Origin: AC-37 sp036389835
Lineage (GTDB): Bacteria > Actinomycetota > Thermoleophilia > Solirubrobacterales > Thermoleophilaceae
Assembly: GCA_036389835.1 (NCBI GenBank)
Contig: DASVWC010000028.1
Location: forward strand, 1-64,000
Length of the DNA stretch: 64,000 bases
Direction of reading: 5' to 3'
Part shown: positions 40,725-48,770 of the stretch, piece by piece
Layout: every line of letters starts with the position of its first letter
Position numbering within the stretch: position 1 is the first letter of the stretch
Program-made: the position numbers and the translations under genes
The notes under the pieces: model-generated
What the model was told of the DNA's origin: nothing
The model's input: the letters and a program-made list of their open reading frames with translations, nothing else
Database searches by the model: none

Positions 40725-42049
40725 AGACACGCGCGGCGCTCCTCCTCACGACATTCCTCCTCTCCGTCCCCGCCCAGGCCCTGGCCGCCGCGGGCAGCGG
40801 CTCGTCCGGCTACAGCGGCGGTGGTGGAGGAGGTGGAGGCGGCGGCTACAGCGGCGGCGGCGGCAGCTACAGCGGCGGCGGCAGCGAGGACAGCGCCGGG
40901 GGTGCCCTGCTCTTCATCGGGATCGTGTTCCTGATCTTCGTCTGGGCGCTGATCACCAACGCGCTCGAGCAGCGCCGCATCCGCAGGCGCGACCGGCGCG
41001 TGAGCACCGCCTCCGCCGAGGCCGCGCAGGACGACGCCTACCTGGCCGCGGAGGCCGTGAAGCGCGACGCCGCCGCGCTGTTCAAGGAGATCCAGAAGGC
41101 CTGGACCGACAACGACCGCGAGCGGCTCTCCCAGATGGTCGGCCCCGAGCTGATGAAGGAGTGGTCGCTGCGGCTCCAGGACTTCGAGAGCAAGGGCTGG
41201 AAGAACGTGGTCCGGGTGCTCAGCGAGCCCGATGTGAAGTACGTCGGGCTCGACAACCGCGAGGACGACAGCGACGACCGGGTCGTGGTGCGAATCGAGG
41301 CGTCGCTCGAGGACTACGTGCAGATGCAGGGCGGCGGGCGGATGAACGCCAACGGCGAGTCCGACTCGACGAAGACGCTCGAGGAGTGGTGGACGCTCGG
41401 CCGGACGCAGAACGGCTGGATGCTGCTGTCGATCGAGGGCGAGGACGAGGGCAAGCACCACCTGCGCTCCGACATCGTCGCGACGCCGTGGGCCGACACC
41501 CAGCGCCTGCGCGACGAGGCGCTCGTGGAGGGCGCGGTGGCCGACAAGGTGGCCGAGGGCTTCACCGTCGCCGACGTCGCCGACCTCGACTTCGACGGCG
41601 ACGCGCGCTTCGCGGCGCTCGACCTCGCGCTCGCGGACGCGCGCTTCGGCCCCGACATCCTCGAGACCTCCGCGCGGCGCGCCGTCGCGGCGTGGGCCGA
41701 GGCCGTCGACGGCGAGGACCGCGAGCTCGAGGCGATCGCCGAGCCGACCGCCGTGCAGGAGCTGCTCTACCCCGGCGACACCACCCGGCGCACCCGGCTG
41801 GTCGTGCGCGGGCCGAAGATCCGCGCGCTGCGCATCGTCGCCCTCGACGCCGCCGCGCAGCCGCCCACGATGACCGTCGAGGTCGACGTGACCGGCACGC
41901 GCTACCTCCAGAACCGCGACACGGCGGCCGTCGTGTCGGGCAGCGACAGCTCCGCGTCCGACTTCACCGAGCGCTGGGTGATGGCGCTGAGCGGACCCGA
42001 CACGCAACCGTGGCGCCTGGCCGGGGTGGCCGGGGCCGGAGTTCGCTGA
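40721..42049 (+). CDS. Tim44-like domain membrane protein
   Basis: 442 residues. Signal-like N-terminus (KTRAALLLTTFLLSVPAQALA), a Gly/Ser/Tyr-rich linker (residues ~25-55), one membrane helix (GALLFIGIVFLIFVWALI), then a Tim44/NTF2-like domain (DDAYLAAEAVKRDAAALFKEIQKAWTDNDRERLSQMVGPELMKEW, WTLGRTQNGWMLLSIEG). The C-terminal 200 residues repeat helix-rich and strand-rich sequence with DADFDGDARFAA-type acidic turns. In bacteria this family's role is not settled. Its ATG overlaps the P450 stop, so the two are translationally coupled. Confidence 0.82.
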   Translation: MKTRAALLLTTFLLSVPAQALAAAGSGSSGYSGGGGGGGGGGYSGGGGSYSGGGSEDSAGGALLFIGIVFLIFVWALITNALEQRRIRRRDRRVSTASAEAAQDDAYLAAEAVKRDAAALFKEIQKAWTDNDRERLSQMVGPELMKEWSLRLQDFESKGWKNVVRVLSEPDVKYVGLDNREDDSDDRVVVRIEASLEDYVQMQGGGRMNANGESDSTKTLEEWWTLGRTQNGWMLLSIEGEDEGKHHLRSDIVATPWADTQRLRDEALVEGAVADKVAEGFTVADVADLDFDGDARFAALDLALADARFGPDILETSARRAVAAWAEAVDGEDRELEAIAEPTAVQELLYPGDTTRRTRLVVRGPKIRALRIVALDAAAQPPTMTVEVDVTGTRYLQNRDTAAVVSGSDSSASDFTERWVMALSGPDTQPWRLAGVAGAGVR

Positions 42050-42064
42050 GGAGCGCCGCGCCGG

Positions 42065-42556
42065 CTAAACCGGCGCGATGCAGAAGATCTCGCCCTTCTG
42101 CCCCCGGATCGACCCCTTGCCGCACTCGTCCTCGCTCTTGGCGCGCTTGACGATCTTCGACTTGGCCGCCTTGTCGTCGCAGTTCACGAGGCGGATGTTC
42201 ACGCTCACCAGCTGGTCCGGGTCCGCCGTCGTACAGGCGCCGACCTCCGGCTTCGTGGGCGCCGAGCCGGGCGGGTAGGGCTCAGTGCAGTAGACCTTGT
42301 CCTCCGCGCTGTCGGAGACCGAGGCGACGACGCACTCGTCCGACTTCTCGACCTGCTTGACCACCTTCGACTTCGCCTCGTCGGAGTCGCATTCCACGGC
42401 CTTCACGTCGAACGAGAGCGCCTCGGTAGGGTCCGCGTTGGTGCATGCCCCGACCTTGAGCTCCGGCTCTGACTCGCCGCACCCCGCGAGCACGAGCGCG
42501 ACCGTGCCGATCGCCGCGGCGGCCATGGTCCTTGCCTTCAAGTCGACTCCCTCCAT
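42065..42556 (-). CDS. Lipoprotein with two LppU-like repeats
   Basis: 163 residues. Signal and lipobox VLAGC (Cys near 25), then two copies of a ~55-residue unit: KVGACTNADPTEALSFDVKAVECDSDEAKSKVV...DECV and EVGACTTADPDQLVSVNIRLVNCDDKAAKSKIV...DECG. Each unit has three Cys and the pattern VGxC...V.C...A..KVV of actinobacterial LppU-type lipoproteins. Exported, surface-anchored; function unknown. The ATG at 42556 is used; the long open frame upstream is a shadow of the divergent peptidase gene. Convergent with the Tim44-like gene. Confidence 0.78.
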   Translation of the reverse strand: MEGVDLKARTMAAAAIGTVALVLAGCGESEPELKVGACTNADPTEALSFDVKAVECDSDEAKSKVVKQVEKSDECVVASVSDSAEDKVYCTEPYPPGSAPTKPEVGACTTADPDQLVSVNIRLVNCDDKAAKSKIVKRAKSEDECGKGSIRGQKGEIFCIAPV

Positions 42557-42653
42557 CGGGTGAGCGGGAATGGCGGATCGTAAGCGAGGCACGGGTCGAG
42601 AGCCCGAGCCGCGAGCGCTTGAGGCCGGGGGCGAGCCGCCGATAGTCGAAGGG

Positions 42654-43454
42654 ATGTCGCAACTGGTCCGACCGCCGCTCCCCGGCCGCCTGGTGGCGCG
42701 GCTGCTCGTGCTCGTGCTGCTCGCCGCCGGCGCCGCGGCCGCCGTCGCGGCGCAGCCGTCTGGCAAGCGCGGCGGCGCCGAGGCGCCGAAGAACCCCGGC
42801 CGCGGCGAGGTCGTCGCGCTGAGCGACGCGGGCGGCCCCGGGGTCCCGGCCGCGCACGTGCGCGACACCGAGGAGGCGCTGGCGCACCCCGACCCCGAGG
42901 CCGCGCGGCGCGGGCCGAAGGCCAAGGCCCCGCGCGTGGTCGGCGCGTCGGGCGCCGACGACGGCGTGAGCCCCGGCGCCCCCTCCGACGAGGAGGTGCG
43001 CGAGATGCTGCGCGAGCTGCGCGAGGGCGGCGGCGGGCCCGCCGGCCGCGTGACCCTCACGAAGGACGGGCTCGCCCGCGCCCCGTCGAACGCCCCCGAG
43101 GCGGTCCGGATGGCCGTCGCCGGCGGAAACTCCATCGCCGACTTCCCGTACGTCTGGGGCGGCGGGCACGGCTCGTTCGAGGACTCGGGCTACGACTGCT
43201 CCGGTTCGGTGAGCTACGCGCTGGCCGCGGCCGGGCTGCTCGACCGGCCGTTGGCCTCGGGGCCGTTCATGAAGTACGGCGAGCCGGGGCGCGGCAAGTG
43301 GATCACGATCTACGCGAACCCCGGCCACATGTTCATGGTCGTCGGCGGCCTGCGCTTCGACACGAGCGGCCGGCGCGGCAAGAACGGCTCGCGCTGGCAG
43401 GCGGCGCCGCGCTCGGTGAGCGGCTTCGTCGCGCGTCACCCACCAGGGCTGTAG
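42654..43454 (+). CDS. NlpC/P60-like exported peptidase
   Basis: 266 residues. One N-terminal membrane/signal segment (RLVARLLVLVLLAAGAAAAV), a low-complexity linker (~residues 45-135), then a catalytic domain with nucleophile Cys 182 in YDCSGSVSYAL, followed by the His in NPGHMFMVVGG. The DCSG motif and the W-G-G-G-H lead-in (FPYVWGGGHGSF) are typical of NlpC/P60 peptidoglycan endopeptidases. ATG at 42654 (MSQLVRPPL) preferred over 42570. Its last 19 bases overlap, tail to tail, the phosphopantetheinyl transferase gene. Confidence 0.85.
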   Translation: MSQLVRPPLPGRLVARLLVLVLLAAGAAAAVAAQPSGKRGGAEAPKNPGRGEVVALSDAGGPGVPAAHVRDTEEALAHPDPEAARRGPKAKAPRVVGASGADDGVSPGAPSDEEVREMLRELREGGGGPAGRVTLTKDGLARAPSNAPEAVRMAVAGGNSIADFPYVWGGGHGSFEDSGYDCSGSVSYALAAAGLLDRPLASGPFMKYGEPGRGKWITIYANPGHMFMVVGGLRFDTSGRRGKNGSRWQAAPRSVSGFVARHPPGL

Positions 43455-44143
43455 CGCGGCTCGAAGCCGGGCGGCGCGACCGCCAGCGCGCCGGCGTAGC
43501 CCGCCGGCACCTCGACGTCGGCGAAGTCCCAGCCCGGCAGCCGGGCCGCGCCACGCGCGTCGAACGCGTCGAGCCCGCCCGCGATGCCCTCCGCCGTCGC
43601 CTTGAGGTACGCCTCCTTGCGCGCCCAGAGGCGGTAGAAGGCCAGCTCGCGCTCCGCGTCCGTGAGGCCGCGCAGCTCCTCCGCCTCGGGGGCGGCGAAC
43701 CAGCGCTCGGCGATCGCGTCGTGACGGCGGCCGCCGCGCACCGCCTCCACGTCCACGCCGACCTCGCGGCCGTGCGCGACCGCCACGAGCGCCAGCTCGC
43801 CGGAGTGCGAGACGTTGAAGCGGAGCCAGCGCGCGGGCGGGTCGGCGAGGAACGGCTTGCCGTGCGGCTCGCCGCAGTGCACGCATGTCGCCGGCTCGAT
43901 CGCGACGGCGGCGGGGTCGGCCCCGGCATACGCCGCGAGTATGCGGCGGAGCGCGGCGCGGGCGCGCGACCAGCGGCGGCTCAGGTCGGCGGCGGCGAAG
44001 CGCGCGGCTCGCTCCTGCTCGGCCGGCGCGAGCACGTCGGTCGAAGCCTCCGCGTCGAGGCGGACGAGCCAGACCGCCACCTTACCCGCGGCGAGGTCGG
44101 AGACCCCGTCCGCTGGCCACTCGGCCGGCGCGATCCGCGTCAC
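43436..44143 (-). CDS. 4'-phosphopantetheinyl transferase (Sfp type)
   Basis: 235 residues. It transfers phosphopantetheine from CoA to carrier proteins of fatty-acid, polyketide or peptide synthases. Motifs: KPFLADPPARWLRFNVSHSGE (P0/P1), VGVDVEAV (metal-binding Asp and Glu), and RLWARKEAYLKATAEGI (P3 with Trp, Glu and Lys). Length is that of Sfp-type two-lobe enzymes. GTG start overlaps the stop of the upstream substrate-binding protein gene (GTGA). No synthase gene is nearby, so the target is unknown. Confidence 0.92.
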   Translation of the reverse strand: MTRIAPAEWPADGVSDLAAGKVAVWLVRLDAEASTDVLAPAEQERAARFAAADLSRRWSRARAALRRILAAYAGADPAAVAIEPATCVHCGEPHGKPFLADPPARWLRFNVSHSGELALVAVAHGREVGVDVEAVRGGRRHDAIAERWFAAPEAEELRGLTDAERELAFYRLWARKEAYLKATAEGIAGGLDAFDARGAARLPGWDFADVEVPAGYAGALAVAPPGFEPRYSPGG

Positions 44144-45093
44144 TGCGCGAGGCCGAGCTCGAACAGCCGCCCCACGTCCGGACGGCGGCTCAGGATCCCG
44201 AAGCGCTCGTCGAAGTCGGCCCAGCGCTCCAGCACGGCCCGGTCGAGCCGGAGGTCGGGCCGCAGGGCGGGCGCGACCGCGTCGAGCTGGGCGCGCACGA
44301 GCGCCACGTCGGCGCCGGACACCCGCGCGATCTCGGCGGCCGCGGGGCCGCGGTCCTCGAGCACGCGGCCGGTCGCCGCGCCGATCGCGCGCAGCGCCGA
44401 CTCGACGGCCTCGCGGCGGCGCTCGAGCGTGCGCCGCGACGTGAACAGCACCACCTCCGGATAGGGCGGCGCCCCGAAGTCGTCGACCCTGAACTCGCTG
44501 ATCGGCACCCGGCGGCGGCGCAGGGTCACGCCCTCGGCGTTCCAGAAGGCGGGGACCGCGTCGATCTTGCGCTGGACGAGGCTGGGCACCGCGGAGAAGC
44601 CGATCGTCACCTGGTCCACGCGGTCGAGCCGGCCGCCGTCGCCCTCCATCACCGCCCGCAGCACGGCCACGTCGGAGGGCAGCCCGGAGACTCCGACGCG
44701 GCGCCCCTCGAGGTCGCGCGGGCGCCGGACGTCGTCGCGCGCGATGATCGCGGCGAGCGGGCGCTGCACGAGCGCGCCGACGCCGACCAGGTCGCCGCCG
44801 CGCTCGGCGGCCAGGCCGAGGTCGTGTATGTCGAGCACCCCCACGTCGGCGCGCCCGGAGGCGACGAGCTTCAGCGCGTCGGGCGCGTTGCCGGGGGCGC
44901 GGATCTCGATGCGGACGCCCTCGCGCTCGTCGGTGCGCTCGCGCCGCGCGGTGTAGATCGGCGCGTGCACCGCGTTGGGCGTGAAGTCGAGCGCCACCAC
45001 GACCCGCTCGGTCTCGCCCCCGTCGTCACCGCCGCACGCCGCGAGCGCCAGGCAGGACGCCGCCGCGAGCGCCGCTGCCAGCCGCGCCCTCAC
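44140..45093 (-). CDS. ABC transporter substrate-binding lipoprotein, NMT1/THI5-like
   Basis: 317 residues with lipobox LAAC (Cys 20 region in ALAACGGDDGG). The mature protein has the NMT1/THI5 pattern: VVVALDFTPNAVHAPIYTARRE, GNAPDALKLVASGRADVGVLDIHDL and LEGRRVGVSGLPSDVAVLRAVM. Such proteins deliver pyrimidines, thiamine precursors, nitrate or sulfonates to an importer. No permease or ATPase gene is adjacent; the downstream gene is a phosphopantetheinyl transferase overlapping by four bases. GTG start at 45093 by signal-peptide position. Confidence 0.88.
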   Translation of the reverse strand: MRARLAAALAAASCLALAACGGDDGGETERVVVALDFTPNAVHAPIYTARRERTDEREGVRIEIRAPGNAPDALKLVASGRADVGVLDIHDLGLAAERGGDLVGVGALVQRPLAAIIARDDVRRPRDLEGRRVGVSGLPSDVAVLRAVMEGDGGRLDRVDQVTIGFSAVPSLVQRKIDAVPAFWNAEGVTLRRRRVPISEFRVDDFGAPPYPEVVLFTSRRTLERRREAVESALRAIGAATGRVLEDRGPAAAEIARVSGADVALVRAQLDAVAPALRPDLRLDRAVLERWADFDERFGILSRRPDVGRLFELGLAQ

Positions 45094-45104
45094 GCGCGCG
45101 GACT

Positions 45105-46277
45105 CTATGCCGTCGCGCGCGTTCCGGCCGAGTTGCGCACGGTCGCCGCGAGCGCGGCGGCCGTCCCGGCCCAGACGATCGCCATCAGGGCGACGTAGAC
45201 CGGGATGAACGCCGGCGCCTTGAACGGGCCGGCGTAGAAGATCAGCGACGGGATCAGCAGCCCGGCCTGCATCGCGAGCGCCCAGCGCAGCCGGCCGGCG
45301 AGCAGCAGGAACGGAAGGCCCCAGATCGCGTACTGGAACGCGAACCCGGTCCCGAGGGCGTAGAAGGTGAGCCACAGCAGGACGGCGGCCTCGCGCGGCG
45401 CCATCCGGCGCCGTGCGGCGAACGCCGCCGCCGCCAGCAGCGCGGTCCCGGTGATGAGGCTCCCGTGGCCGCTCAGGAACGCCACGAGCCCGTTCGGCTC
45501 TACGCCGGGCCGGTTCTGCACCCAGTGGTGCGCGAGGGCGGGGTCGGCCAGCAGCGTGATCCCACCCTGGCCGGGGATCCCGCCGTAGCCGAGCGCGCGC
45601 ATCACGCCGGCCGCCTCGGCCGCGAGGAACGGCGCGAGGGCGGCGAGCGGGAGCGCCACCGCGGCGCCCAGCAGCGTCGCGGCCTCGCGCCGCGAGCCGA
45701 CGGTCGGCAGCAGCGCGAGCAGCACGAGGCCGGGCGCGGTCTTGATCGACGCGCCGACCCCGATCAGCAGCCCGGCCGCGAGGGCGCGGCGCGGGCCGCC
45801 GCGCTCCCACACGAGCAGGGCGGCCACGGCGGGCAGGATCGCCACGGAGTCGATCTGGCCGTGGAAGCCGGAGACCAGCGCGAACGACGGCCCGAGCGCG
45901 ACGGCGCCCGCGGCTCCGAGACGGGCGCGCTCGGACGCGCCCGTGCGCCCGAGGCCGGCGTGCACGAGCCAGGCGAGCCCGGCGTCGGCGAAGACGGCGG
46001 GCAGCACGATCGCGGCCCGGAAGCCGAGGATGCCGCTTCCGGCGAGCGCGTCGCTGACGATCACCCACGGGAAGTAGCCGGGCGGGTACGGCCAGCGGTA
46101 GACGCCCTCGGGGTTGAGGTCGCCGTAGAGGTCGAGCGGGTGCGCCCCGAGCGCGGCGGCGAGCTGGCGGAACGACTCCATGTCGAAGGTCAGCCCACCC
46201 GTCTGCGCGACCCAGGCCAGCCGCATCAGCACGCCGGATGCGATCAGCATGAGCAGGGTGCGGCGCGCCGAGTTCAC
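45105..46277 (-). CDS. GT87-like polyprenol-dependent mannosyltransferase, membrane
   Basis: 390 residues with about ten membrane helices, starting at the GTG 46277 (VNSARRTLLMLIASGVLMRLAW). The first loop has the acidic, aromatic motif LTFDMESFRQLAAALGAHPLDLYGDLNPEGVYRWPYPPGYFP, the usual place of the catalytic Asp in GT-C enzymes of the GT87/DUF2029 type that use lipid-linked mannose. Known relatives add mannose to cell-envelope glycolipids in actinobacteria. It is followed after 11 bases by the substrate-binding lipoprotein gene. The long open frame upstream is antisense to the PAC2 gene. Confidence 0.82.
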   Translation of the reverse strand: MNSARRTLLMLIASGVLMRLAWVAQTGGLTFDMESFRQLAAALGAHPLDLYGDLNPEGVYRWPYPPGYFPWVIVSDALAGSGILGFRAAIVLPAVFADAGLAWLVHAGLGRTGASERARLGAAGAVALGPSFALVSGFHGQIDSVAILPAVAALLVWERGGPRRALAAGLLIGVGASIKTAPGLVLLALLPTVGSRREAATLLGAAVALPLAALAPFLAAEAAGVMRALGYGGIPGQGGITLLADPALAHHWVQNRPGVEPNGLVAFLSGHGSLITGTALLAAAAFAARRRMAPREAAVLLWLTFYALGTGFAFQYAIWGLPFLLLAGRLRWALAMQAGLLIPSLIFYAGPFKAPAFIPVYVALMAIVWAGTAAALAATVRNSAGTRATA

Positions 46278-46346
46278 TGGGCCAGCATCGGCCCGTGACC
46301 ACCGCGCCTGTAGAAGCGTTCGTGAGACCGAACCCGTTCGGGTACG

Positions 46347-47252
46347 GTGACTGAGGTGGAGCACGTCGAATGGACGGAGAGGCCTGAGCTGCGGCGCCCG
46401 GCGCTGGTCGTGGCGTTCAAGGGCTGGAACGACGCCGGCGAGGCCGCCACGGCGGCGCTCGACTACCTCGTGGACAGCTTCGAGGCCACCGAGTTCGCGC
46501 GGATCGACCCCGAGGAGTTCTACGACTTCACCGCCGTGCGCCCGACGGTGAGGCTCGAGGAGGGCCTCACGCGTGTGATCGAGTGGCCCGAGAACACCTT
46601 CAGCGCCGCGCGCGTGGCCGGCGCCGAGCACGACCTGATCCTGTTCGAGGGCGTCGAGCCGTCGCTGCGCTGGAACACGTTCACCCAGCTCCTGATCGAG
46701 GTCGCGCGCGAGCTGGGGGCCGAGAGCGTGATCACCCTCGGCGCGCTGCTCGCGGACGTGCCGCACACGCGCGCGGTGCCGATGACCGGGATCGCGTCCG
46801 ACCAGGCGCTCGTGGAGAAGCTCGGCTTCGAGCGCTCGACCTACGAGGGGCCGACCGGCATCGTGGGGGTCATCCACCACGCCTGTGCCGCCGCCGGCCT
46901 CAGGTCGGTCTCGCTGTGGGCGTCGGTGCCGCACTACGTCGCGGCGGCGCCCAACCCGAAGGCGGCGCTGGCGCTCATCCGCAGCTTCGAGGGCGCCGCC
47001 GGCGTGGCGGTGGAGGCGCGCGAGCTGGAGGAGTCGGCCGAGGACTACGAGCGCCAGGTGAGCGCCGCGGTGGCCAGCGACCCCGACGTGAAGAGCTTCG
47101 TGGAGCGGCTCGAGCAGTCGATGGACGAGGCGTTCGACGACCTGCCCCCCGCGCGGATCCCGTCGGCCGACGCGATCGCGCGCGACTTCCAGAAGTTCCT
47201 GCGCCAGCGCGGTCCGGAAGCGGGGTCCGGCCCCGGCGCGGCGGGCGCATAA
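46347..47252 (+). CDS. PAC2-family protein
   Basis: 301 residues. The PAC2 fold is clear: LRRPALVVAFKGWNDAGEAATAALDYL, DLILFEGVEPSLRWNTFTQLL, VITLGALLADVPHTR and SVSLWASVPHYVAAAPNPKAALAL. The family is related to proteasome assembly chaperones and is common in actinobacteria; the function is not established. The C-terminal third is a helical, acidic extension. GTG start at 46347, with a second GTG a few codons later. Divergent from the mannosyltransferase gene with 69 bases between starts. Confidence 0.9.
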   Translation: MTEVEHVEWTERPELRRPALVVAFKGWNDAGEAATAALDYLVDSFEATEFARIDPEEFYDFTAVRPTVRLEEGLTRVIEWPENTFSAARVAGAEHDLILFEGVEPSLRWNTFTQLLIEVARELGAESVITLGALLADVPHTRAVPMTGIASDQALVEKLGFERSTYEGPTGIVGVIHHACAAAGLRSVSLWASVPHYVAAAPNPKAALALIRSFEGAAGVAVEARELEESAEDYERQVSAAVASDPDVKSFVERLEQSMDEAFDDLPPARIPSADAIARDFQKFLRQRGPEAGSGPGAAGA

Positions 47253-47305
47253 ACCCTGGCGCCTCAGCGCTAAAGGTCGGCGCATAGGCGGTCGATCACC
47301 GCCGT

Positions 47306-47866
47306 ATGAGCAACACCGTCTTCTACGTCGTCGGGGGCGCGCTGGTCCTGCTGATCGTCTGGATCGTCGCGACCTGGAACTCGTTCGTGAGCGCGCGCAA
47401 CAAGACCGACGAGGCCTGGAGCGGCATCGACGTGCAGCTCAAGCGCCGCCACGACCTCGTCCCGAATCTCGTCGAGACCGTCAAGGGCTACGCCGCGCAC
47501 GAGCGCGCCACGCTCACCGAGGTGACCGAGGCCCGCGCCGCCGCCATGCGCGCCGACGACCCCGCCGAGGTCGCGCGTGCCGAGGGCGCGCTCAGCTCGG
47601 CCCTCGGGCAGATCCGGGTGGTGGCCGAGCAGTACCCCGAGCTGCGCGCCGCGGAGAACTTCCAGGGCCTCCAGCTCCAGCTCTCTCAGCTCGAGGACGA
47701 GATCCAGGCCGCCCGCCGGATCTTCAACTCGAACGTCCAGAACTACAACACCCGCATCCAGGTCTTCCCGAACTCGCTGCTCGCCGGGAAGAGCTTCCCG
47801 CCGCGCGAGTTCTTCGAGCTCTCGTCGCCGGCCGAGCGCAACGTCCCGGCCGTCTCGTTCGCGTAG
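47306..47866 (+). CDS. lemA: LemA-family protein
   Basis: 186 residues: one N-terminal membrane helix (VFYVVGGALVLLIVWIVATW) then the LemA helical bundle with the diagnostic WSGIDVQLKRRHDLVPNLVETVKGYAAHE and NSNVQNYNTRIQVFPNSLLA. Usually co-encoded with DUF3137/TPM-type membrane proteins; here it is followed after four bases by such a candidate. A GGCGGT (47287-47292)/ACCGCC (47298-47303) hairpin sits directly before the ATG where a ribosome-binding site would be, so initiation may be controlled or leaderless-like. Confidence 0.95.
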   Translation: MSNTVFYVVGGALVLLIVWIVATWNSFVSARNKTDEAWSGIDVQLKRRHDLVPNLVETVKGYAAHERATLTEVTEARAAAMRADDPAEVARAEGALSSALGQIRVVAEQYPELRAAENFQGLQLQLSQLEDEIQAARRIFNSNVQNYNTRIQVFPNSLLAGKSFPPREFFELSSPAERNVPAVSFA

Positions 47867-47870
47867 GTCG

Positions 47871-48740
47871 ATGAAGGAGCGCCGGAACGCGTACCGGCGC
47901 GAGCTGCTGCGCTCGCCGTGGGCGATCGGCGCGATGGTCCTCGGCAGCGCGTACTTCGTCCTCGAGTCCACGCTGAGCGGCAGCTGGCGCCCCGCGGCCA
48001 TCGGCCCGCTGCTGACCGCGCTGCTGATCCTCGCCGTCACGACCTGGATCGCCCGCAGGCGCGCGGCCACGGACTTCTTCAGCGAGCTCGCGCCGAAGCT
48101 CGGGCTCGCCTACTCGCCGCAGGGCAGCTACGTGCCGATGACGCCGCTGCTGTCGGCCGGCGACCGGCGCAGCTTCTCGCACGTGATGGAGGGGCCGCTG
48201 TACGGCAAGCTCGGCGGGCCGTACAGCATGGTCTCGTACTACACGTACCACACGGGTGAGTTCGAGTCCTCGGAGGGCAACGTGCCCGCGCTCGCCCCGC
48301 ACCAGTTCACGATCTGCGCGATCGACGTCGGCTCGCCGCTGTGGCGCTTCCGCGGCCTCTACCTGCGCCCGCGCCTGAGCGGCCTGGGTCTCGACCACGA
48401 CTGGCTCCGCGTGCCCAAGCGCCATCCCGTCGAGCTCGAGAGCGCGCGCTTCAACGACGTCTACGACCTGCGCCGCGGCAGCGACCAGGACGAGTTCGCC
48501 GTCCGCGAGCTGTTCTCCCCGTCGTTCGTGGTCTGGCTGACCGAGCACCCGCTGCGCCTCGGCTTCGAGTGCAAGGGCGGCACCCTCGTGGTGTTCGTCC
48601 GCGGCCACGAGGGGTCGGAGGGCAAGCTCATGCTGCTGCACGAGGCCGCGCGTGAGATCGCGCGACGCATCGAGCGCCAGGTCGACGAGGGCGGCAGCTC
48701 GGGCCCGGCCCGCCCGGCGGAAGCCGCCAGCCGCTGGTAG
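47871..48740 (+). CDS. LemA-associated membrane protein (DUF3137-like)
   Basis: 289 residues. Two N-terminal membrane helices (WAIGAMVLGSAYFVLESTL, AAIGPLLTALLILAVTTWI) and a cytoplasmic domain with LAPKLGLAYSPQGSYVP and GPLYGKLGGPYSMVSYYTYHTGEFESSEG, resembling the DUF3137 partners of LemA. C-terminal helix followed by a short disordered tail. It begins four bases after the lemA stop, with its ATG at 47871, so the two form an operon. Function not established. Confidence 0.8.
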   Translation: MKERRNAYRRELLRSPWAIGAMVLGSAYFVLESTLSGSWRPAAIGPLLTALLILAVTTWIARRRAATDFFSELAPKLGLAYSPQGSYVPMTPLLSAGDRRSFSHVMEGPLYGKLGGPYSMVSYYTYHTGEFESSEGNVPALAPHQFTICAIDVGSPLWRFRGLYLRPRLSGLGLDHDWLRVPKRHPVELESARFNDVYDLRRGSDQDEFAVRELFSPSFVVWLTEHPLRLGFECKGGTLVVFVRGHEGSEGKLMLLHEAAREIARRIERQVDEGGSSGPARPAEAASRW

Positions 48741-48770
48741 CTGCGCCTCAGCCAGGCGGCGGTTTGCAGC

